Shown piece after piece: positions 42,323-51,451 of a stretch of DNA of 64,000 nucleotides. Both the position numbers and the translations under genes were made by a program. The stretch lies in NCBI RefSeq assembly GCF_900215335.1, contig NZ_OCMT01000001.1, forward strand, positions 186,001 through 250,000. Direction: 5' to 3'. Position 1 is the stretch's first letter. Each line of letters begins with the position of its first letter. The notes below the pieces were generated by a model. The model worked only from the letters and a program-made list of their open reading frames with translations. It did no database searches and had not been told where the DNA came from. The stretch comes from Pedobacter xixiisoli (GTDB taxonomy: Bacteria; Bacteroidota; Bacteroidia; Sphingobacteriales; Sphingobacteriaceae).

Positions 42323-44365
42323 ATGGAGAATACTTTTTTTGAGGCACCAGAATATCCTGTTTTAGATAGATTTAAGAATAGTGTAATCATGTTTATGAAA
42401 TACGCTATTGCTTTGCTGGCTACCGTTCTTTTTATCAAAATATTAGAATATACTTATGTTGCTGTAAAAGGGCAAATGCCGAGCGATTTGGCAAATGTAT
42501 TTTTAAAATCGTTATTGTTTGATATCGTTTTTGTGCTTAAATGTTTGCCAATACTGTATTTGCCTTTTGTACTTTTCTTTTTTTCGTTGAAGGTAAAGAA
42601 ACATATTTATGTGGCAACAGGTATTATTTTTAGCATCTACATCCTCATTTATTTGCTATTGCTAAAGTATTTCTTTACCGCTTTAGTTCCATTAGGTTCT
42701 GATTTATATGGCTATTCGTTTGCCGATATTAAACAGACGGTTTCGGCGGGTTTAAGTATAGATTTTTTAAGCGTAGTTATTTTTATACTGCCTTTTGTTT
42801 TTCTTTGGTTTGGACTTTTGCTTGTACAGAAAATAAAATATTTTACCTACAGAATAGGTCTCCTTGTATTTGCAGGTTCTCTTTTGTTGATTTGGCTTAA
42901 TGTTTCTTCATTGCCATCGCAAGCAGATTTTAGTAAAGATTACGATTATAATGTTGCCGTTAATAAACAAGCTTATTTCTTCGAAAATAGTTATACTTAT
43001 TTCTTTGATGATGAGCCTCTTGTAGATATCTATGCTTCTAACTATTTTGAGGAAGGCATGGATGGCGATAATGCATTGAGGCCACAAATGAAGTATGTAG
43101 ATAACGATTATCCGTTTTTAAGAGAAGACAATACTGCTGATGTTTTGGGTAATTTCTTTAATGTAAATAGTGCGCAACGCCCCAATATTGTGTTTGTTCA
43201 GGTAGAGGGTTTGGGTAGGGCTTTTAGTGGTCCAAATGCTTATTTAGGTAGCTTTACACCATTTTTGGATGAGCTAAGAGGGAAAAGCTTGTATTTCGAA
43301 AATTTCTTGGCATCACAAGGAAGAACTTTTGCTTCGTTACCTTCTATTTTAGGTTCATTGCCATTTTTCAATAGAGGATACAATGATTTGGGGGCTAATA
43401 TGCCTAAGGCATTTACTACGTTTAGTTTGTTAAAAAGAAATGGCTATCAATCATCGTTTATTATGAGTACTGACCCTAGTTTCGACAATGAAAATCTATT
43501 CATTAAGGAGCAAGGTGTAGATCAGTTAATTTCAAAAGCTAATTTCAAAGAATTTCCAGCACCTCATAACTCTTATTGGGGATATCCAGACTTGGATTTG
43601 ATGAAAAAAGCGATCGGTTTTTATGCCAAACAACCAACTAACAAGCCTTTTATAAGCTATATACAAACTATTTCTATGCACACGCCTTACAAAGTGCCAG
43701 AAATGGACAAGTATTATGCGCTAGTAGAAGAGCAGATGAAGAAACTCGGTTTTAATGACGCTCAAAAGGAAGAACATAGAACTTACAAAGATCAATATGC
43801 TACTATTTTATACACTGATGATGCCATCAAGCATTTAATTCAGGAGTTTCAAAAACTGCCTTCGTACAGCAATACTATTTTTGTAATTACTGGCGATCAC
43901 AGGTTGCCGGAAATACCAATGTCTACCAAAATAGATAGATATCATGTGCCTTTGATCATTTATTCGCCAATGTTAAAACGTAGTGCTAGTATCCGTTCTA
44001 TTTCTAGTCATTTGGATATTGCTCCTTCTATGGTTAAGTTTCTGCAAGTAAATTACAAGTTAAATGCTCCTAGTTTGGTAACCTGGGTAGGTTCAGGCTT
44101 GGATACGGTTAGGCAGTTTAGAAATATCCACCGTTACCCATTAAAACAAACTGTTAGCGATTTAACAGACTATATTTCTGGAGAATATTTCTTAAATGGA
44201 CAGACACTTTTTAGTGTTGGCGATAATTTTGCACTGGAAGCTGTTCAAGAAGATACGAAGAGAAGTCAGTTGATGGGAGAATTTAATCAATACAAATCTC
44301 AAAACAACCAGGTGTCAAAGAGTTTGAAATTAATACCTGATAGCTTGTACAGGAAATTTAAGTAG
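42323..44365 (+). CDS. LtaS-like membrane phosphotransferase / sulfatase-fold enzyme
   Basis: 680 residues. Five membrane helices span residues 20-200 and an extracytoplasmic sulfatase-fold domain follows. Metal and nucleophile residues of the LtaS/alkaline phosphatase superfamily are visible: Glu295 in QVEGLGRAF, the nucleophile Thr335 in SQGRTFASLPS, and Asp525-His526 in TGDHRLPE; HTPYK and HVPLIIYSP also match. LtaS enzymes move phosphoglycerol from lipid to a polymer; BcsG, with a similar fold, moves phosphoethanolamine to cellulose. Starting 4 bp after the GT2 gene, it probably decorates the polysaccharide. The donor group is not determined by the sequence. Confidence 0.88.
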   Translation: MENTFFEAPEYPVLDRFKNSVIMFMKYAIALLATVLFIKILEYTYVAVKGQMPSDLANVFLKSLLFDIVFVLKCLPILYLPFVLFFFSLKVKKHIYVATGIIFSIYILIYLLLLKYFFTALVPLGSDLYGYSFADIKQTVSAGLSIDFLSVVIFILPFVFLWFGLLLVQKIKYFTYRIGLLVFAGSLLLIWLNVSSLPSQADFSKDYDYNVAVNKQAYFFENSYTYFFDDEPLVDIYASNYFEEGMDGDNALRPQMKYVDNDYPFLREDNTADVLGNFFNVNSAQRPNIVFVQVEGLGRAFSGPNAYLGSFTPFLDELRGKSLYFENFLASQGRTFASLPSILGSLPFFNRGYNDLGANMPKAFTTFSLLKRNGYQSSFIMSTDPSFDNENLFIKEQGVDQLISKANFKEFPAPHNSYWGYPDLDLMKKAIGFYAKQPTNKPFISYIQTISMHTPYKVPEMDKYYALVEEQMKKLGFNDAQKEEHRTYKDQYATILYTDDAIKHLIQEFQKLPSYSNTIFVITGDHRLPEIPMSTKIDRYHVPLIIYSPMLKRSASIRSISSHLDIAPSMVKFLQVNYKLNAPSLVTWVGSGLDTVRQFRNIHRYPLKQTVSDLTDYISGEYFLNGQTLFSVGDNFALEAVQEDTKRSQLMGEFNQYKSQNNQVSKSLKLIPDSLYRKFK

Positions 44366-44634
44366 TAAGCTGAGTTCGAATAATTAATTTATTGATTTTC
44401 AGAAATAAATATGGCATTCAGTATGAGACTGATCCTGAAATAAATTTACAAGTAGCTTTCCGCTTCGCTACAGGTCAGCATCAGTTTTTAAGGCTTTTTA
44501 CAGGTATTTGGCTGTCAATCAATTGAATGTTTATTAAACTGTGTAGGGATTATAGAACAACTCTATTTATGATTAATTAGCTGTTCCATCATTGCATGGA
44601 ATCATAACAGCGACTCAGCATTGATAAAAAATAG

Positions 44635-44666
44635 AAAAGCAGTTCATTATTAGATGAACTGCTTTT
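44635..44666. terminator. Bidirectional terminator between convergent operons
   Basis: 13-bp arms aaaagcagttcat (44635-44647) and atgaactgctttt (44654-44666) with a 6-nt loop. The 44366-44634 stretch before it holds no gene that I can see. Confidence 0.85.
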
Positions 44667-44708
44667 TCGTATAACTAAGTTTTGGAGTCGATTTATTACT
44701 ATAATCAG

Positions 44709-45881
44709 TTATTTTTTATCTTCCTTTTTCATATCTTCATAATACTCATGAAGAATGCTGTTGACCATTGGTCTGTAGAATTCCCAGAAGAAACTCACTC
44801 GTTCTGCAGCAATATCATCATTGTAAAATAAGCTTCTGAAATAACTGATGCCTTTAAAATAAGAACCACCTTGTGAAATAGGGTTATCGGCAAAGTCACC
44901 ACAGAAATAGTAGAACTTATAATCTTTTCTGTAATGCTCTATAATTGCCGGAAATTGGGAAGGAATGTGGTTTTTAGCTAATACTTTGGAGCCTTCGCTA
45001 TTCACTTTTAAATCATAAAAGGAAACGATTTTATTTGACCTCGACGTTTGTATAATATCAAACCAAAAGGGATATTTCATGCTCTTAGGAATATTATACT
45101 TCTCTCTTTCCTCTTTTTTGGTGAGGATATAAGGCACCTCAGCATTTAAGTGAGTTACGTATTCTAGTACTACAATCTTATCACTTTTGTGTACAAATGC
45201 AATCCCAGATTTTTTAAATGGCCATTTATTATTGTTTTGAGCCATGTAGTTTTCTACTAGCCATTTAGGAAGCTCTTTGTTTTGTACTGTATCGAACGAA
45301 TCGAAATATTTGCCTACCCAGCCAGTCCATTTCAGATTAAAAGTTTGTTCAAACTCCCTTGCTATGGGCTCTGGAGTGGGGGTTGCAAAGGTATTAAATT
45401 CAGTAACGATTAATTTTTTCTTCTGCTTCATCTTTTTTAGAAACAGCATGTCTTGGGTAGATAAGCCTCCGTACAATAAACGTTGCCTTTCGGTAATATT
45501 TCTTCCCAAATACCACTCTTTAGAATAAATTCCGTAAGTATCGGTTACATAAACCATATCAGAGTTTCTACTTAGCTTTTCTAAGTTTTCATTAGAAACT
45601 TTCTCAAGGCCCTTTAAATCATATTTTTTGTTCTTATTAGGGAAAAAACCAAAATAATCTCTGCCAACCTTGTAAAGGTCTGTAGAAGTTTTTGAATATT
45701 TGTTGTTGCGCAATACCCAAGTTAGGGATGCGTGTTCTTGCCCTGATTTAAATAGAACGGTTTTATCTATAATAGCAATAACATACTTTGTTTTTGGCCA
45801 AATTAGCCAGGCTAAGAACATCCAAAGCGGTAAGGCAATTACAAAATAAAATAGTATGGTACTTAAAATTCCTCTCCTCAT
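44709..45881 (-). CDS. Unrecognised membrane-anchored protein of the exopolysaccharide cluster
   Basis: 390 residues. One N-terminal membrane helix (TILFYFVIALPLWMFLAWLIW) anchors a large extracytoplasmic part. The body alternates strands and helices: KYVIAIIDKTVL, DLYKVGRDYFGFFP, SDMVYVTDTYGIYSKEWYL, GGLSTQDMLFLKKMKQKKKLIVTEFNTFATPT, then REFEQTFNLKWTGWVGKYFDSFD and a C-terminal NSILHEYYEDMKKED. The YVTDTYG, GGLSxxD, and EFNTF segments look like an alpha/beta Rossmann-type domain, but I cannot assign a family. It begins 1 bp after the yaiO-like gene, so the two are co-transcribed. It probably works at the inner membrane on export or modification of the polymer. Confidence 0.7.
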   Translation of the reverse strand: MRRGILSTILFYFVIALPLWMFLAWLIWPKTKYVIAIIDKTVLFKSGQEHASLTWVLRNNKYSKTSTDLYKVGRDYFGFFPNKNKKYDLKGLEKVSNENLEKLSRNSDMVYVTDTYGIYSKEWYLGRNITERQRLLYGGLSTQDMLFLKKMKQKKKLIVTEFNTFATPTPEPIAREFEQTFNLKWTGWVGKYFDSFDTVQNKELPKWLVENYMAQNNNKWPFKKSGIAFVHKSDKIVVLEYVTHLNAEVPYILTKKEEREKYNIPKSMKYPFWFDIIQTSRSNKIVSFYDLKVNSEGSKVLAKNHIPSQFPAIIEHYRKDYKFYYFCGDFADNPISQGGSYFKGISYFRSLFYNDDIAAERVSFFWEFYRPMVNSILHEYYEDMKKEDKK

Positions 45882-45882
45882 C

Positions 45883-47142
45883 TTAAAACCTTCTGATTAA
45901 AGAAATACCCAATCCAATTTGATTTCCCCACTCGTTAGTACGATATTCTTCATAAAACCATAAACCAGTTGCAGCAACAGTGAAATTGCTAAATAAATCT
46001 CTGGAGTAGTTTAGACCAAACTTATAGCTGTTTAAATTTCCTTCACCTATAATGTTTCTAGCTCTATCATCTGGAGAAATTCCTGCACCTATTTGAGCGC
46101 CAATAAAGTTAAATCTATCTGAAAAATAATATCTAGCGCTAAAGGTATAGGAATGAGAAAATACATCTACATCTGGAGATATATAGGTTTTTAGGTTGAA
46201 ATACCAATTACCAGTATATTTTCCTAAGGCTAACACATAAATGTAAGTTTTGCTCGGATTGAAATCTAAATATCTAAAACCTGTCTCGGCATCGAAGCTT
46301 TTTGGTAAACTGTAATATAATGATACTCCGCCTCTAAATCTTGGAAAAATACTCGACCTCGAATAAGCAGCACCTACGTAAGCGTAGATTCCTTTGGTGA
46401 TAGAAGGGTAGGCTTCAACTTCTCCCTGTAAACCATCAGTTCTAAAACGATTGCTGTAAATCAACCTCCCCGTAACCGAACCCAAACTAGTATTTCTGGT
46501 ATAATCTATTGAAGTGTAATGCCAAGGGTCATCAAAGCGTTTGTCGAAATGAACGTACTCGTAACTTAAATCTATAAGATTTTTGGTGTTTTGCTTTCTC
46601 AATAAATCGTAATAGCTTTTAACTGTATCTTGGTCTTGCGTAGGATTCTCCTTGTTGTAGTCTTTCAAAACAGCTAAAGCTTGTTTGTTATCTTTTAAAG
46701 CGTTTAATGCCTTGGCTTTTTTTATCAGTAATTCAGAAGAATTTGGGTCTTGTAATAAACCTTGATTTGCATGGTCTAATGCTCTGGAGTAATTTCCATT
46801 CCAATATTCTGTATCGAAAATCGCCGAATAAGCTTCCATATTTTTCGGCTCTTTGGCAATTACTTGGTTAAACTGAAATCTAGCGCTATCCAAATTGTCA
46901 TTCCAGGTATAAACCCTGCCTAAAAACAAACGTATGTCTGCATAATCGGGACTTTTGTCTAATGCAAGCTTTAAAGTGCTAATAATTTTCGGATAGTTAG
47001 CTTTCTCTTTCGGTATATTCCTGGCTTGTGTAAAAAGTTCGTCGGATGTTAAATTGGTTAGGTCTTGTGCCAAAACATACCCGGTAAATAAAATTTGCAA
47101 ACTTAAAGTGATTGATAAAAATCTAATCATGGCCTTTTTCAT
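45883..47142 (-). CDS. YaiO-type outer membrane protein with TPR domain and beta-barrel
   Basis: About 420 residues from ATG 47142, chosen because the frame from 47166 only adds residues before the signal peptide (ILFTGYVLAQ). Residues 25-175 are TPR-like helices (AKANYPKIISTLKLALDKSPDYADIRLFLGRVYTWND, LDSARFQFNQVIAKEPKNMEAYSAIFDTEYWNGNY, QGLLQDPNSSELLIKKAKAL). The rest is a YaiO-type barrel with alternating strands, e.g. IDLSYEYVHFDKRFDDPWHYTS, YAYVGAAYSRSS, GFRYLDFNPSKTYIYVLALGKYTGNWYF, and a final strand IGLGISLIRRF. The TPR-barrel plan is like PgaA/BcsC export proteins, so it probably passes the polymer across the outer membrane. Confidence 0.85.
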   Translation of the reverse strand: MKKAMIRFLSITLSLQILFTGYVLAQDLTNLTSDELFTQARNIPKEKANYPKIISTLKLALDKSPDYADIRLFLGRVYTWNDNLDSARFQFNQVIAKEPKNMEAYSAIFDTEYWNGNYSRALDHANQGLLQDPNSSELLIKKAKALNALKDNKQALAVLKDYNKENPTQDQDTVKSYYDLLRKQNTKNLIDLSYEYVHFDKRFDDPWHYTSIDYTRNTSLGSVTGRLIYSNRFRTDGLQGEVEAYPSITKGIYAYVGAAYSRSSIFPRFRGGVSLYYSLPKSFDAETGFRYLDFNPSKTYIYVLALGKYTGNWYFNLKTYISPDVDVFSHSYTFSARYYFSDRFNFIGAQIGAGISPDDRARNIIGEGNLNSYKFGLNYSRDLFSNFTVAATGLWFYEEYRTNEWGNQIGLGISLIRRF

Positions 47143-47180
47143 ATCACTAGTTAATTCAATTAGCATACCAACAGATTAAA

Positions 47181-47220
47181 ACACGTGAATTGTTTAGAAA
47201 AATAAGTTGTAATCACGTGT
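47181..47220. promoter_or_regulatory. Inverted repeat upstream of the yaiO-like gene, possible operator
   Basis: Perfect arms acacgtga (47181-47188) and tcacgtgt (47213-47220) with a 24-bp spacer, in the gap between the divergent yaiO-like and LuxR-type genes. Each arm holds the 6-bp palindrome cacgtg. The spacing suits a dimeric or tetrameric regulator; the protein that binds it is unknown. Confidence 0.35.
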
Positions 47221-47394
47221 GAATGTATTCTTGAAAGCTCTAAATTAAAAAGAGTATTGGTATCAACAAAATGCGAATTTGAGCTTTAGGAAAAAAAATC
47301 CACAATTTGGGATGATATATGCCAATAATTATATTTACAAGCTTTTGTTTTTGAAATGCTTAATAGTATAATCACAAACGCTAATTTTACATCT

Positions 47395-48066
47395 ATGGAA
47401 AATTTAACGCCTTCAAAACTAGAAGAGAAACTCAAATCCCTGAGGCTTTCTGCCGATGATTTGCCAATTCCCATCATTGTGCACCACGTACCCGATTTCA
47501 GTGTGGTTTATATGAATAAAGTAGGATTGGATATTTTGGGTGTAGACTTGACGGAGTTACAGACTATAGACCCGAAAGAATACGTAGCTCGTTACTTTAA
47601 TGAAGAGGATGATGCAGAATCCTCAGCGAAGATTCATCGTAGGGTTACGGATGTAGCTTCAAGTCCGTCTTCATATTTTCAGCAAGTAAAATCAAAGGAT
47701 GGCGAATGGAGCCTTTATGCGAGTAACACCAAGGTGTTTTTGAAAGATGAACAAGGAAATGCTACACATGTGATAACGACGGCTAGTCCTTTGGCGCCAG
47801 AGCATCATATTACCATTAAAATTAATAGATTGATGGATGATGTACGGTTTTTAAGAAAAAATGCGATGGTGTTTGGCAAGCTTTCGGTGAGAGAGGTAGA
47901 AGTATTGAAATTGATGGCGCTAGGTTTAAGCTCCTTAGAAATTGCGGATAAGCTTTTTATTGCAATGGCAACCGTAGATACACACAGAAGGAATATCAGG
48001 CAAAAGTTAGCACTCAAAAATAATTACGATGCGGTGAAATTTGCGCATGCCTTTAATTTGGTTTAA
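47395..48066 (+). CDS. PAS-like sensor with C-terminal LuxR-type HTH
   Basis: About 223 residues from ATG 47395; the frame from 47356 adds 13 residues without visible fold. Residues 20-140 have PAS character (LPIPIIVHHVPDFSVVYMNKVGLDILGVDLTEL, YFQQVKSKDGEWSLYASNTKVFLKDEQGNATHVI). Residues 165-222 are a LuxR/GerE helix-turn-helix (LSVREVEVLKLMALGLSSLEIADKLFIAMATVDTHRRNIRQKL). It is divergent from the yaiO-like gene, so it may control that operon; this is by position only. Its 3' end overlaps the convergent serine hydrolase by 4 bp. Confidence 0.82.
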   Translation: MENLTPSKLEEKLKSLRLSADDLPIPIIVHHVPDFSVVYMNKVGLDILGVDLTELQTIDPKEYVARYFNEEDDAESSAKIHRRVTDVASSPSSYFQQVKSKDGEWSLYASNTKVFLKDEQGNATHVITTASPLAPEHHITIKINRLMDDVRFLRKNAMVFGKLSVREVEVLKLMALGLSSLEIADKLFIAMATVDTHRRNIRQKLALKNNYDAVKFAHAFNLV

Positions 48067-49190
48067 TTTTTAATCAAGTTTTGGTATAGAATATTTAAGG
48101 TTTCTCTTGTAATTACTCTAAAATCTTTTTCCATTTTGCCATTTGCTCCATTGGTAATCATTACAAAGCCAAATTTCTTTTTCGGGTCGAAAAACATAGC
48201 GCTATATAAACCATAAGCCGAACCGGTATGTCCCGTTAATTCCACGCTATCAATCATATTGTTGGTGTTCAATAAAGCTAGCCCATAATTTTCATCAGCA
48301 CTAAGAGCTGTTTGCATTTGCTTGGCGCTTTTTTTTGAAATGATCTTTACCCCACCAACTTTTCCATAGTTCATGTGCATCATCATATATTTTGCTAAAT
48401 CTGTAGCCGAGATTTTCATTCCGCCAGTTGGCGATAGAATTGGAGTGCTGCAGCCTAATTTGTAAGTGCTTAATTCTTCTCTGCGAGGTGCATAAGCGGC
48501 AGTAGCTAATTTGAAACTCTGATTTTCATATTCGTATAAAGGAACAAAACGCTGATTGTCGAGCGAGTCGATGCAATAACCACCATATAAGTTGAGCGGG
48601 GAAAGGACGTGCTGTTTTACATAGCTATCGTAGCGTTGTCCGGTGATTCGTTCTATCACTGCGCCAATCATATTAAAATTGAGGTTGCAGTATAAATAAC
48701 CTGTACTCGGCTTCTTGTCGGTATAACATTTAGCCCAATTTTCATTTTTTGCGGGATTGATCACATCCAAGTTGAAATATCCTTCACTATCGTTAATGCT
48801 AGAGGTATGCGAAAGTACCATTCTCAGCGTAATTACTGTTTCTGGGTATTTGGGATTTCTGATTTTAAAGCCTACTAAATCACCAAAATCATCGTCTAAA
48901 GAAAGTTTTTTAGCGTCTACCAATTGCATGATAGAGGTAGCTGCAAAAGATTTTGAGATAGAGGCAATCCTAAAAATATCTGTATTGCTCAATGAGGTAT
49001 TGTTCTCTATACTTTTCTTTCCAAAAGAATGGTTATAAATCAGTTGATTGTTCTTAACTACGGCAACAGCTAGTCCTACTGCATCCAGCTTTTTCATTAT
49101 TTCGGTTATTTCAACTTCTGTTTTTTCAAACTGAGCGAAACTATTAAAGAAGAAAAATAAACCAAGGAAAGTAAGTATTAGTTTTTTCAT
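48063..49190 (-). CDS. Serine hydrolase, beta-lactamase class C family
   Basis: 375 residues with a signal peptide (to about residue 20, NSFAQ). The active-site motifs are present: SISK at 77-80 (SxxK), YCN in LYCNLNFNMIG (YxN), and HTGSAYG near the C-terminus (KTG-like). Such proteins act as esterases, peptidases, or DD-peptidase-like enzymes; true beta-lactamase activity cannot be claimed. It lies 15 bp after the Crp/Fnr gene on the same strand, so the regulator may be co-transcribed with it. Confidence 0.88.
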   Translation of the reverse strand: MKKLILTFLGLFFFFNSFAQFEKTEVEITEIMKKLDAVGLAVAVVKNNQLIYNHSFGKKSIENNTSLSNTDIFRIASISKSFAATSIMQLVDAKKLSLDDDFGDLVGFKIRNPKYPETVITLRMVLSHTSSINDSEGYFNLDVINPAKNENWAKCYTDKKPSTGYLYCNLNFNMIGAVIERITGQRYDSYVKQHVLSPLNLYGGYCIDSLDNQRFVPLYEYENQSFKLATAAYAPRREELSTYKLGCSTPILSPTGGMKISATDLAKYMMMHMNYGKVGGVKIISKKSAKQMQTALSADENYGLALLNTNNMIDSVELTGHTGSAYGLYSAMFFDPKKKFGFVMITNGANGKMEKDFRVITRETLNILYQNLIKN

Positions 49191-49205
49191 GACAACAGAG
49201 TTGAT

Positions 49206-49796
49206 TTACTCTAAATATAAAAAATATCTTTTGTGTAATCTGCTTAAGGTCTCTCTAGATACGCCCAAATAGTGTGCAATCATGGTTTTTGAAGCTCTTT
49301 GGAATAGCTGTGGATATTGGTTAAGCAACAGTTCGTACTTTTCTTTCGAGGAATTTTTCATCATAGAAAGCACTCGCTTTTGTAAAGATACGTAGCCACC
49401 AAAAGATTTTTGCCCATAAAAACGGTACATTTTAGGTAGTGTTTCACAAAGTTGGATTTTGTCTTTCAGGCTTAACTCAAGCACGATGCAATTTTCTAAA
49501 GCCTGCACACACATCTCCCCGCTGTTTTGTTGCGCATAAGCTGGATAATCAGAAATCCACCAATTCTCCATCGCAAATTGAATAATGTGCTCTTTCCCTT
49601 TTTCATCAAACAGAAACGTTTTCAAAAGTCCTTCAATTACTAAAAATTCTGAAGTAACTTTCTGACCAGCTTTGATGAGATACTCTTTTTTTGCTACTTC
49701 CTTTGGTTTAAAATAGCTAAGTACTAATTCAAATTCATCATCGCTAAGCGTAACAATTTGCTCAATATGTTGACGTAAAAAAGAAGCATATTCCAT
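49206..49796 (-). CDS. Crp/Fnr family transcriptional regulator
   Basis: 196 residues. The cyclic-nucleotide-binding-like jelly roll occupies residues 10-125 (VAKKEYLIKAGQKVTSEFLVIEGLLKTFLFDEKGKEHIIQFAMENWWISD). No Cys cluster for FeS binding is seen. The C-terminal winged helix ends with ASKTMIAHYLGVSRETLSRLHKRY, the recognition helix. It is of the small Bacteroidota Crp type. The serine hydrolase gene follows 15 bp later. Confidence 0.88.
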   Translation of the reverse strand: MEYASFLRQHIEQIVTLSDDEFELVLSYFKPKEVAKKEYLIKAGQKVTSEFLVIEGLLKTFLFDEKGKEHIIQFAMENWWISDYPAYAQQNSGEMCVQALENCIVLELSLKDKIQLCETLPKMYRFYGQKSFGGYVSLQKRVLSMMKNSSKEKYELLLNQYPQLFQRASKTMIAHYLGVSRETLSRLHKRYFLYLE

Positions 49797-49843
49797 TTGG
49801 TAAAAATACGAAATGAAATATGCTTTTTAACTCTTTTGGTTTT

Positions 49844-49936
49844 CGTCATTGTAAGCTCGACTGGCAATCGTAATGCTTTAAAAGTTAAATAGGTATGTTG
49901 TGGTGCTTTACGATTCCCGTTTTCACGGGAATGACG
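49844..49936. repeat. REP-like palindromic element
   Basis: The outer ends are cgtcatt (49844-49850) and aatgacg (49930-49936), with inner cgattcccgttttcacggga. Related to elements at 22371 and 51452. Confidence 0.7.
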
Positions 49937-49973
49937 TGAGATGAAAGAATTTGTATAAGGGAGGAAAGGTCTC

Positions 49974-50729
49974 CTATTGTGTCAATACTTTCTTAATCGC
50001 TTCGCCAACTGCTTTTGCCGATTGTGGATTTTGGCCAGTAATTAACCTACCATCTACAGTAACATGGTTTTGCCAAGGGGCAGATTTTTCATAAACGCCA
50101 CCACGGTCTTTCATTTGGTTTTCCAATAGAAAAGGTACTACCTGCGTTAGTTTCACGAGTTCTTCTTCCTCGTTAGAAAATCCATTCACTTTCTTATCAG
50201 CAATCAAATATTTTCCATCACTTAATTTGATGTTAAGTAAACCCGCTGGACCGTGGCAAACTGCCGACACGATTCCGTTATTTTCATATATTTTAGTTGC
50301 GATGTTCGCTAGTTCTGTGTTGTTAGGCAAATCCCACATGGCACCATGTCCGCCAGCGTAAAAAATGGCAACATAATCCTGAGGTTTAACTTCGTTAGGT
50401 GTTAAGCTATTGGTTATCTTTTGGTGGTAATGCTTGTCTTCCCAGAATTTCTTGTTAATTGGGTCGCTTAAATCAAATCCATCTACTGGCGGGTTGCCTC
50501 CTTTTGGACTTACAAAGTCGATTTCATAGTCAGCCTCTACTAAAACTTCCCAAGGATGGGATACTTCGCCTAAAAAGTAGCCAGTTTTTTCACCAGAGTC
50601 GCCTTTCTTGTCGTGGCTAGTTACCACAAATAATATTTTCTTTTTCATTTTCTTGCTTTGTTGTGCATTTGCTGAATTAAAACCAGTAATTGCAATTAAT
50701 AATATCAAATTGGATAAGATTGTTTTCAT
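49974..50729 (-). CDS. DJ-1/PfpI family protein, exported Hsp31-like
   Basis: 251 residues with a signal peptide (FNSANAQ), so it is probably periplasmic, unlike the usual cytoplasmic members. The nucleophile Cys158 with His159 lies in IVSAVCHGPAGLL; YAGGHGAMWDLP is the conserved glycine segment and FVSPKGGNPPVD matches Hsp31-type proteins. Possible roles are glyoxalase III or chaperone. Its ATG overlaps the stop of the upstream reductase gene by 4 bp (ATGA), so they form one operon. Confidence 0.87.
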   Translation of the reverse strand: MKTILSNLILLIAITGFNSANAQQSKKMKKKILFVVTSHDKKGDSGEKTGYFLGEVSHPWEVLVEADYEIDFVSPKGGNPPVDGFDLSDPINKKFWEDKHYHQKITNSLTPNEVKPQDYVAIFYAGGHGAMWDLPNNTELANIATKIYENNGIVSAVCHGPAGLLNIKLSDGKYLIADKKVNGFSNEEEELVKLTQVVPFLLENQMKDRGGVYEKSAPWQNHVTVDGRLITGQNPQSAKAVGEAIKKVLTQ

Positions 50730-51352
50730 GATGCTTGTGTGCTTGCTAATGTTTCGTTAAAAACTTGTTCTAAATGATTTTTATAGTTTTTTTCATAGTT
50801 TTCGATACGCTCGGGTGTCGCATTCTTTTCTAAATCGTGGAAGTGAAAACCATCTAATTTCTTCATTCCGGTAAATGCATTCATTCTATGGAAACCAAAC
50901 ATCACACCATCATCTACACTGGTTTCATTGAAAAACTCATTTGGTAAAGTAAAAGCTGTTTCTGGCGCATTCCAAGTGGTAGTGAGCATGTAGTTTCTGC
51001 CGTGTAAAGAGCCTCCCGTGCCGTAGTTAATTGCTGGAGTTTCCAGTTTGCGACCATCACTATAATAAACTCCTTTTCTATGTCCAGCAGTAAAAACGGT
51101 ATCTAAATACTGCTTAAATTTATAAGGTAGCCCAAACCACCAAACAGGAGTGTGATAAACCACTACATCAGCCCAAACAAACTTTTCCACTTCCTCGTTT
51201 AGGTCGTAATCTTCGTTGATGTCTGTATATTTTAATTCAAATCCGTTGTCGATGGTGAAAAACTCCTTGTCCCAATTGCTGATGGTTTTGTTGAATTTAC
51301 CTCCAGAATGGGCAAAATGTTGTCCGCCGTTAATTACAAATATCTTTTTCAT
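50726..51352 (-). CDS. NAD(P)H-quinone reductase, flavodoxin fold (MdaB-like)
   Basis: About 208 residues from ATG 51352; the longer frame adds 35 residues without fold. It starts MKKIFVINGGQHFAHSGGKFN and has VYHTPVWWFGLPYKFKQYLDTVFTAGHRKG, typical of MdaB/NQO-type flavin reductases, followed by YGTGGSLHGRNYMLTTTWNAPETAF. It reduces quinones or aldehydes with NAD(P)H. It is coupled with the DJ-1 family gene, suggesting a joint role in reactive carbonyl or quinone stress. Confidence 0.88.
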   Translation of the reverse strand: MKKIFVINGGQHFAHSGGKFNKTISNWDKEFFTIDNGFELKYTDINEDYDLNEEVEKFVWADVVVYHTPVWWFGLPYKFKQYLDTVFTAGHRKGVYYSDGRKLETPAINYGTGGSLHGRNYMLTTTWNAPETAFTLPNEFFNETSVDDGVMFGFHRMNAFTGMKKLDGFHFHDLEKNATPERIENYEKNYKNHLEQVFNETLASTQAS

Positions 51353-51451
51353 TGTCAATAATCTTTCTACAAAATTCCGAAACAATGAGAGATTACACCT
51401 GTGATTTGGGTCACAAAAACCTACGTAAATATCTTGCTTACTTTCGTAGCT

